A model generated the notes under the pieces. That model made no database searches and was not told the origin of the DNA. It was given only the letters and a program-made list of their open reading frames with translations. Source: Chlorobium sp. (GTDB lineage: Bacteria; Bacteroidota; Chlorobiia; Chlorobiales; Chlorobiaceae). Taken from it: a stretch of 18,575 nucleotides of DNA. How positions within the stretch are numbered: the stretch's first letter is position 1; every line of letters begins with the position of its first letter. This document shows, piece by piece, positions 14,465-18,575 of this stretch. The stretch spans positions 1 to 18,575 of the forward strand of contig JANQGE010000008.1 of NCBI GenBank assembly GCA_028277485.1, given 5' to 3'. Both the position numbers and the translations under genes were made by a program.

Positions 14465-14489
14465 GGGCACCTCTATACATTGTCGTGAG
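14465..14489 (+). mobile_element. Remnant of the MITE-like element (one end only)
   Basis: GGGCACCTCTATACATTGTC followed by GTGAG matches the left end of the element at 8720 (GGGCACCTCTATTTATTGTC, then ATGAG) with three differences in 25 bases. The rest of the element is missing. It lies in the gap between the sigma and anti-sigma genes. Confidence 0.6.
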
Positions 14490-14535
14490 TCCCGATAAGA
14501 TCTTTTTCCCGTTGTTGTGCAAGGTTTTCAACTCA

Positions 14536-14559
14536 GGAACGTCAAAATAAGTGTAACTG
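14536..14559 (+). promoter_or_regulatory. Possible ECF-type promoter motif before the anti-sigma gene
   Basis: GGAAC (14536-14540), 16 bases, then CTG (14557-14559). GGAAC is a common ECF -35 core. The same spacing occurs before the sensor gene. Here the motif ends only 9 bp before the ATG, so a transcript starting from it would have almost no leader, which weakens the call. Confidence 0.25.
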
Positions 14560-14568
14560 GTTACAACG

Positions 14569-14922
14569 ATGAATAAAAACGACCGTATAACAGCCGAAGT
14601 CCGGAAAACCATCGAAATGCTGGACAACCTGCCTGAATTGAAGGCACATTACCTTTTCCGGGCTAACCTTATCGAGAAGATTGCACATGGAGCGGCTCAA
14701 CCGGCCCAGGAAGTTCGTCTGTCGGCAGGTGGATTGAAACTTGCGCTGATGGTTTTCCTGTTCATTATCAATATCGGTTCCGCTCTTTTTCTCATGCTTT
14801 CAAATGACAGTGAACAGATATTCAGCAAAAGCGACATGCTCGAAAGCCTGACGAACGAGTACAGCAGTCCCGCTTTATCATATTACCTGGATAACGACAG
14901 TATTGGGGAAACCAATGAATAG
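14569..14922 (+). CDS. Probable membrane anti-sigma factor
   Basis: This 117-residue protein has a cytoplasmic N-terminal helical part (1-53) with LPELKAHYLFRANLIEKI at about 21-38. A single transmembrane helix (about 54-77) and a short periplasmic tail of about 40 residues follow. Small one-helix proteins of this build encoded directly after ECF sigma genes are usually anti-sigma factors that hold sigma at the membrane (compare CnrY). No zinc-binding HxxxCxxC motif is present, so it is not a ZAS-type factor. The identification rests on topology and position. Both flanking gaps contain MITE-family sequence, so it is 140 bp from the sigma gene and 219 bp from the sensor gene. Confidence 0.65.
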   Translation: MNKNDRITAEVRKTIEMLDNLPELKAHYLFRANLIEKIAHGAAQPAQEVRLSAGGLKLALMVFLFIINIGSALFLMLSNDSEQIFSKSDMLESLTNEYSSPALSYYLDNDSIGETNE

Positions 14923-14934
14923 TCAGGGAAAGAA

Positions 14935-15050
14935 GAGCACCTCTCTTTATTGTCATGAGCGGTTCAAATGCAAGGCGGACGGAGCGGAGAAACCCTCTCC
15001 TTCCGACCAACGCAGCAATTTGGGCGCGTAATAAGTTTTTAGAGGAGCCC
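14935..15050. mobile_element. MITE-like element, shorter diverged copy (116 bp)
   Basis: The left end GAGCACCTCTCTTTATTGTC and the following TGAGCGGTTCAAATGC, then AAGGCGGACGGAGCGGAGAA, match the full copy at 8720-8861. The right end AGAGGAGCCC mirrors the left end imperfectly. The central GTAC-hairpin portion of the full copy is missing or replaced. It sits between the anti-sigma and sensor genes. Confidence 0.75.
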
Positions 15051-15061
15051 GAAAAACCCGT

Positions 15062-15110
15062 GGGAACGGGGGAGGATAACATGCTGAAAACACGAGACTT
15101 TCACAGCATG
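15062..15110 (+). promoter_or_regulatory. Possible ECF-type promoter and stem before the sensor gene
   Basis: GGAAC (15063-15067), 16 bases, then CTGA (15084-15087) resembles an ECF promoter and repeats the spacing seen before the anti-sigma gene. It would give a leader of about 50 bases. A perfect 7-bp inverted repeat, CATGCTG (15080-15086) and CAGCATG (15104-15110), overlaps the -10 and could be an operator or a leader hairpin. Confidence 0.3.
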
Positions 15111-15141
15111 AAATTCCAAGTTTGAATCAAACTACATTTGC

Positions 15142-15726
15142 ATGGATTCTTTGTTTTCCAGACGTTTTATCTCGATTTTACTTGTAATACTGGTTGTTTT
15201 AAATCTTGCGCTGCTCGGCACCCTGTGGTGGCAAAACTTTTTTTCACCGCCGGCAAAAGAAAAGGTTACCAGTACCTACAAGTACAAAAACAAACAGTCT
15301 TTTTTCGAGAAAGAGCTGAATCTCACCCAAGAGCAGAGTCAGCAGTTCAACTCACTCAGGTACCAGCATTTCCAGACAACCCTTCCGACACTCGTTGCAA
15401 TTTCCGGCCTGAAAAGGCAGCTCATACAGGAAGCTGTCAAAGCAGCACCCGACACACAGGCAATTAAAATTCTTTCAGGGCGCATCGGCAGACAGCAAGC
15501 TATCATCGAGTACAGGCTCGCATGGCACTTTAACAGCCTTTCAAAAGTCTGTACCCCTGAACAGAGGGACTCGCTGCAACAGATGCTGGTAACAGTTTCC
15601 ACAACACCGAACAAGCTGAAACAAAAATTGTACCTCAAGCGCATACGGATTACCCCTCTGCAACCGAAAACAACCGATCAGCAAAAGCCAAAGCCTGAGG
15701 AACAAAAAGAAAAAATCATGCAATGA
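15142..15726 (+). CDS. Membrane-anchored periplasmic Spy/CpxP/CnrX-like sensor protein
   Basis: This 194-residue protein has an N-terminal signal anchor (about 8-30) followed by a helical periplasmic domain. The paired LTxxQ-like motifs of the Spy/CpxP/heavy-metal-sensor superfamily are visible as LTQEQ (61-65) and CTPEQ (138-142), each followed by an amphipathic helix. H76 and H129 sit where this superfamily often carries metal or chaperone-contact residues. The C-terminus (170-194) is Lys/Pro/Gln-rich. In CnrYXH the CnrX protein senses metal and releases the sigma factor; the gene order here suggests a comparable role. The stop overlaps the next gene by 4 bp (ATGA). The actual signal (metal, misfolded protein, oxidant) is not readable. 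Confidence 0.7.
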   Translation: MDSLFSRRFISILLVILVVLNLALLGTLWWQNFFSPPAKEKVTSTYKYKNKQSFFEKELNLTQEQSQQFNSLRYQHFQTTLPTLVAISGLKRQLIQEAVKAAPDTQAIKILSGRIGRQQAIIEYRLAWHFNSLSKVCTPEQRDSLQQMLVTVSTTPNKLKQKLYLKRIRITPLQPKTTDQQKPKPEEQKEKIMQ

Positions 15727-16385
15727 AAAAGAACACATTCAGCTGGAAAGCCTTTATAAGTCTTGGTCTTTTCATGGCTTTTCTGATGCTGTTTGTTTCC
15801 GGAATTGTCCTCTATCTGGCACCTCCCGGCAGGGTTGCAAACTGGACAAACTGGCAGATTATGGGACTCAGCAAATCGGAATGGCAGAACCAGCACAACC
15901 TTTTCGGTCTTGCGTTCGTGATACTTTCAATATTCCATCTCTTTTCCATAAACTGGAAAGCTTTCTGGTCATACATCGCAGCAAAAACCCATGCCGGAGT
16001 CGGTAAACCCTTTGAAGTTTTCAGCATCGTTTTACTGACAGTGGTTTTCGGAGTCGGCACTCACTTGGAAATTCAGCCATTCTCTGCGGTTATTGACTTC
16101 GGTAATTTTCTCTCGGAATCATGGGAGGAACCCGAGAGTCGCCCCCCTGTACCACATACTGAAAAAATGACCCTCCGGGAAATCTCCGAAAGGTTCACCA
16201 GCCAAAAAAACCCTGAAAAACTGCAGGAAAAACTCGAAAATCAGGAGATCACCGTCCATTCGGTTGACCAGACATTGGCAGATATCGGCAAACAAAACAA
16301 TATCTCCGCGCAAAAGGTCTATGAGTTGCTTGGCATTTCCGTCGTTCGGAAACCCGGTATGGGAAAAGGACGGGGAAATCGGTAG
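15723..16385 (+). CDS. DUF4405-type membrane protein with soluble C-terminal helical domain
   Basis: This 220-residue protein has three or four membrane segments (about 12-32, 58-76, 97-115, possibly 117-131). The second carries QHNLFGLAFVILSIFHLFSINWK, with H58 and H72 and the HLxxNWK pattern of DUF4405 proteins. The family resembles b-type cytochrome helices, so haem binding is possible; H114 is another candidate ligand. The C-terminal part (146-205) contains two related short segments, TLREISERF and TLADIGKQN, as in the small helical repeat region often found at the end of DUF4405 proteins. The start overlaps the sensor gene by 4 bp, so the two products are translationally coupled and probably interact. 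Function is unknown; a redox role in envelope signalling is an inference. Confidence 0.7.
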   Translation: MKKNTFSWKAFISLGLFMAFLMLFVSGIVLYLAPPGRVANWTNWQIMGLSKSEWQNQHNLFGLAFVILSIFHLFSINWKAFWSYIAAKTHAGVGKPFEVFSIVLLTVVFGVGTHLEIQPFSAVIDFGNFLSESWEEPESRPPVPHTEKMTLREISERFTSQKNPEKLQEKLENQEITVHSVDQTLADIGKQNNISAQKVYELLGISVVRKPGMGKGRGNR

Positions 16386-16418
16386 GCAGCAAGCAACAGC
16401 AAAAAACGCCAATCCATT

Positions 16419-17903
16419 TCAGCCTGACCGTTGCTGCCTGAAAACGTAGCCTGCTTCATCCCTGAAAACAACCATAATGATGCCTATATAACAGGCTGTC
16501 AGCACTATTTCAAACCAAAGATCGCCTATCCCTGCAAGAACCGGCAGACGGGCAAACACGAGACCGGTAACAAACAGCACGCCGAGTTTCGGCCATTCAT
16601 AGTTGTTGGGGTAGACTTTCAGGGAGAAATATCCCATACAGGCACTCATTACGACCGTACCGGCAAGAATCGAAACCGCTGCACCATCCATTCCCATGAC
16701 CGGAACAAGCCAGAGACAAACCGCTGTTGTTACGGCAGCACCGGCAAAAGTAACCACCGGAAGATACCTGGTACTTCCTGTAATCAGAATACCTGCCGTA
16801 AGATTAGTTGACATCATGTCGAAAATGTAACTGAAAAATATCCACGGAAGGATGGATAAACCTATCCAGTAAACAGGCGGCAGGATATACAGACGGTCAA
16901 AATAGTGGTACTGTACAAGATCCGGCACAAAATAGGTTGCCGCAAGCGCTATAACCATGGCAAAAACCGTTGAAACACTCAACACATGGCGGAAGAGTTT
17001 TTTCGCATCCGGATCATCGGCATGCTGCAGAAAAAACGGCTGCCATGCAAAGCGGAATACCTGGATAAACAACTGGAGAAGAATACCGAACGCCGCGACA
17101 CGACTATAGATACCCACAATATCGGACTGTACATATCCCGCTCCGTATAGCCTTTTTATGTCTTCTATCGGCATCCTTATCAGAACATTGCGGTCGATAA
17201 GATGAACCAGCAGACCGGCAATCCCCGTCGGCACATAGGGCAACCCTATCCGCAGCATCTCGCGCAGGATATTTGAGGAAAAAAAACGCTTGAATTGCCT
17301 GAAAACCGGCATAACGAACAGCAGGCTGACAAGAGATCCCACAATATTGGCGAGAAAAGCGCCATGTAAGCCGGTTTTGAACTGTACTATAAAAACAATC
17401 GCGCTGATGACAACAGCCACAACCCCCAGCACCCTTGCCAAGGCAAACCGTATTGCTTTGCGCTTGAGACGAAGATCGGCAAACGGAATCACCAGCATCG
17501 CATCAAGCCACAGAATTACCGCAGCATATCTGATAAAATCTTTCTGGTTTTCCGACAAGCCCATAAGCTCCGCTATTCCAGGGGCAAAAAACACTGTGCA
17601 TGCTGTGAGAACTGTAGAAGTAAAGAGAAGGGAAATAACAGCCGTGGAAAAACACCCCGTGCTTTCACGATCCGAACGCACAGCGTCCGAAGTAACTTTC
17701 AGGTAGGCGGTTTCCATGCCATAGGCAAACAAAACGTTTGCCAGGGCGATGTTGGCATAGATAAGTGCGTGAACGCCGTTTTCAAAAGTGGTAAGAAGGT
17801 TTGCGTACAGTGGAACCAGCACATAGTTGAGGCCTCGAGCCAGAATAGTGCTTGCACCATAGACAACGGTATCTTTTGCCAGAAGTTTCAGCTTATCAAG
17901 CAT
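16419..17903 (-). CDS. Oligosaccharide flippase (Wzx/RfbX-like, MOP superfamily)
   Basis: This 494-residue protein has about 12-14 transmembrane helices across its whole length. The N-terminus, LLAKDTVVYGASTILARGLNYVLVPLYANLLTTFENGVHAL, is the conserved start of polysaccharide-biosynthesis flippases, which move undecaprenyl-linked glycans across the inner membrane. The central loop LRIGLPYVPTGIAGLLVHLIDRNVL (about 215-240) matches the second-half repeat start of this fold. No glycosyltransferase genes are beside it, so the glycan is unknown. It starts 25 bp after the small coiled-coil gene and is probably co-transcribed with it. It converges on the DUF4405 gene with a 33-bp gap. Confidence 0.88.
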   Translation of the reverse strand: MLDKLKLLAKDTVVYGASTILARGLNYVLVPLYANLLTTFENGVHALIYANIALANVLFAYGMETAYLKVTSDAVRSDRESTGCFSTAVISLLFTSTVLTACTVFFAPGIAELMGLSENQKDFIRYAAVILWLDAMLVIPFADLRLKRKAIRFALARVLGVVAVVISAIVFIVQFKTGLHGAFLANIVGSLVSLLFVMPVFRQFKRFFSSNILREMLRIGLPYVPTGIAGLLVHLIDRNVLIRMPIEDIKRLYGAGYVQSDIVGIYSRVAAFGILLQLFIQVFRFAWQPFFLQHADDPDAKKLFRHVLSVSTVFAMVIALAATYFVPDLVQYHYFDRLYILPPVYWIGLSILPWIFFSYIFDMMSTNLTAGILITGSTRYLPVVTFAGAAVTTAVCLWLVPVMGMDGAAVSILAGTVVMSACMGYFSLKVYPNNYEWPKLGVLFVTGLVFARLPVLAGIGDLWFEIVLTACYIGIIMVVFRDEAGYVFRQQRSG

Positions 17904-17928
17904 ACAACTTCAGCCCTTATTGCAACGG

Positions 17929-18276
17929 CTATACCTTGTTCCTGTCAGCTCCGTCACTTGGTGCATCACCCGATACCTCATCCTGGAGTTTTTTCATTTT
18001 ATCGAAAGCAGGTTGGAAACGGCCGTCCTTTTCTTCAACCGGAATCTTGGAGATCACTTCCTTGAGATGTTTCTGTGCTTCCGCTTGCTGCTGCTTCAAC
18101 TTTTCAAGCTCCTCTCCCGATAAACCGACAGGATTATGCTCGTCAATCAGCGTGTCCCCGATTGACTCTATTTCCATATTTTGTTCCTCTTTCATATGCT
18201 TGACAAACTTCGACATAATAAACAGGAGACCGAACAAAATCGGCAGTGCAAAAGACATGATGATAAGCCAGCTCAT
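17929..18276 (-). CDS. Small membrane-anchored coiled-coil protein, unknown function
   Basis: This 115-residue protein has one N-terminal transmembrane helix (about 3-22), a KHMKEEQ charged turn, then a glutamine- and lysine-rich helix (SGEELEKLKQQQAEAQKHLK, about 53-72) with coiled-coil character, and a polar acidic tail. I do not recognise the family. The start is secure because a perfect AGGAGGA Shine-Dalgarno lies 7 bases upstream. It precedes the flippase by 25 bp in the same orientation, so a role with the flippase or in envelope assembly is possible but unproven. Confidence 0.75.
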   Translation of the reverse strand: MSWLIIMSFALPILFGLLFIMSKFVKHMKEEQNMEIESIGDTLIDEHNPVGLSGEELEKLKQQQAEAQKHLKEVISKIPVEEKDGRFQPAFDKMKKLQDEVSGDAPSDGADRNKV

Positions 18277-18283
18277 AACAAAG

Positions 18284-18290
18284 TCCTCCT
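18284..18290 (-). promoter_or_regulatory. Consensus Shine-Dalgarno AGGAGGA
   Basis: On the minus strand AGGAGGA is followed by 7 bases and ATG at 18276. It is the strongest ribosome binding site in the window and fixes the start of the small coiled-coil protein, suggesting high translation of the flippase operon leader gene. Confidence 0.85.
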
Positions 18291-18324
18291 AAGTTGAGCG
18301 TTTCAAATTGTGTTGAAAAATAGA

Positions 18325-18575
18325 TTTTTTCTTTTCCCTGACTCTTTTTCTTCCTTTACTCATCACTCCCTTTGCCTACTGCAAACTGATTCCCTTTCGA
18401 CCCCGATTTCCAAAAGTAACAAGTGACGAGTGACAAGTTAGTTTAAAGCACTTGTCACTTGTTTCTCGTTATTCGTCACTGCGCGCCAGCGCCCCGCCGT
18501 CGGTATCGGAATCGGGAAGCGGGAATCGATCTTTTCTCTAATGCCAACTGCGAACTTCTTGTCTTGTCACTTGTT
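18325..18575. repeat. Mosaic array of degenerate 7-bp units (array 4)
   Basis: This gene-free block at the right end of the window repeats, in shortened form, the module order of array 2: a T/C-rich TTTTCTTTTCCCTGA part, CTCATCACTCC, GCCTACTGCAAACTG, CCCTTTCGACCCCG. It then carries GTAACAA/GTGACGA/GTGACAA units (18416-18439), ACTTGTC/ACTTGTT/TCTCGTT/ATTCGTC units (about 18460-18480), and a CGGTATCGGAATCGGG part. Bases 18524-18572 are the inverted counterpart of 198-246. The array continues to the window end and is probably cut by it. Confidence 0.85.

Noticed and set aside
16386..16438. GGCAGCAA ... TTGCTGCC inverted repeat between the DUF4405 and flippase genes as a terminator
   Set aside because: The 8-bp arms are separated by a 37-base loop with no T tract, and one arm is inside the flippase coding region.
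3452..18309. GAGCGTTTCAAAT occurring near 3452 and near 18297, also resembling part of the MITE
   Set aside because: A 13-bp match is expected a few times by chance in a window of this size, and no further similarity surrounds it.

Overview
The window reads as a chromosomal segment of a Gram-negative anaerobe, most likely a green sulfur bacterium (Chlorobiota, Chlorobium/Prosthecochloris type). This is inferred, not proven. The support is an IspH (MEP isoprenoid route), LpxB (lipid A), a long Fe-S/FAD oxidoreductase of GltD type, an ATP-dependent molybdate importer, and the general protein style. No photosynthesis gene, tRNA, rRNA, CRISPR array or transposase gene is present to settle it.

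Layout. 1-445: gene-free block of 7-bp tandem repeats. 446-2382: an SDR reductase with pteridine-reductase hallmarks, then three small membrane proteins resembling the E. coli yqjD/yqjE/yqjK group. 2458-5522: ispH and a 654-residue [2Fe-2S]/FAD/NAD(P)/[4Fe-4S] oxidoreductase. 5544-8327 (minus strand): a tightly coupled molybdate operon modA - di-Mop protein - modB - modC, preceded by a palindrome that matches the ModE operator layout. 8443-8706 (minus): a small two-helix membrane protein with a 142-bp MITE-like element 13 bp upstream of its start. 8862-9430: heptad repeats and a possible broken small gene. 9431-10576 (minus): lpxB. 10848-13416 (plus): phosphohexomutase, DCC-family thiol oxidoreductase, SAM methyltransferase. 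13417-13843: heptad repeats and a promoter. 13844-16385 (plus): an ECF sigma factor, a one-helix anti-sigma candidate, a Spy/CnrX-like periplasmic sensor and a DUF4405-type membrane protein. 16419-18276 (minus): a lipopolysaccharide-type flippase and a small membrane-anchored coiled-coil protein. 18277-18575: another heptad-repeat block.

Two things stand out. First, the intergenic DNA is built from degenerate 7-bp units of several sequence families (AGGTGTT, GTGACAA, CCGATTA, GCCTACT, AGTGCTG), recurring as mosaic arrays at four main places. Two of the arrays share a 121-bp near-identical inverted copy that brackets lpxB-pgm-DCC-methyltransferase, and the arrays at the two window ends share a 49-bp inverted copy. 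Second, the ECF locus combines a CnrYXH/CpxP-like stress-sensing logic with a putative haem-binding DUF4405 protein. Both gaps around its anti-sigma gene carry copies of the MITE family, each followed by a GGAAC-N16-CTG motif that could be the sigma factor's own promoter. This locus is the best candidate here for an undescribed system.

All calls come from reading the sequence and translations by eye. No database search was run.
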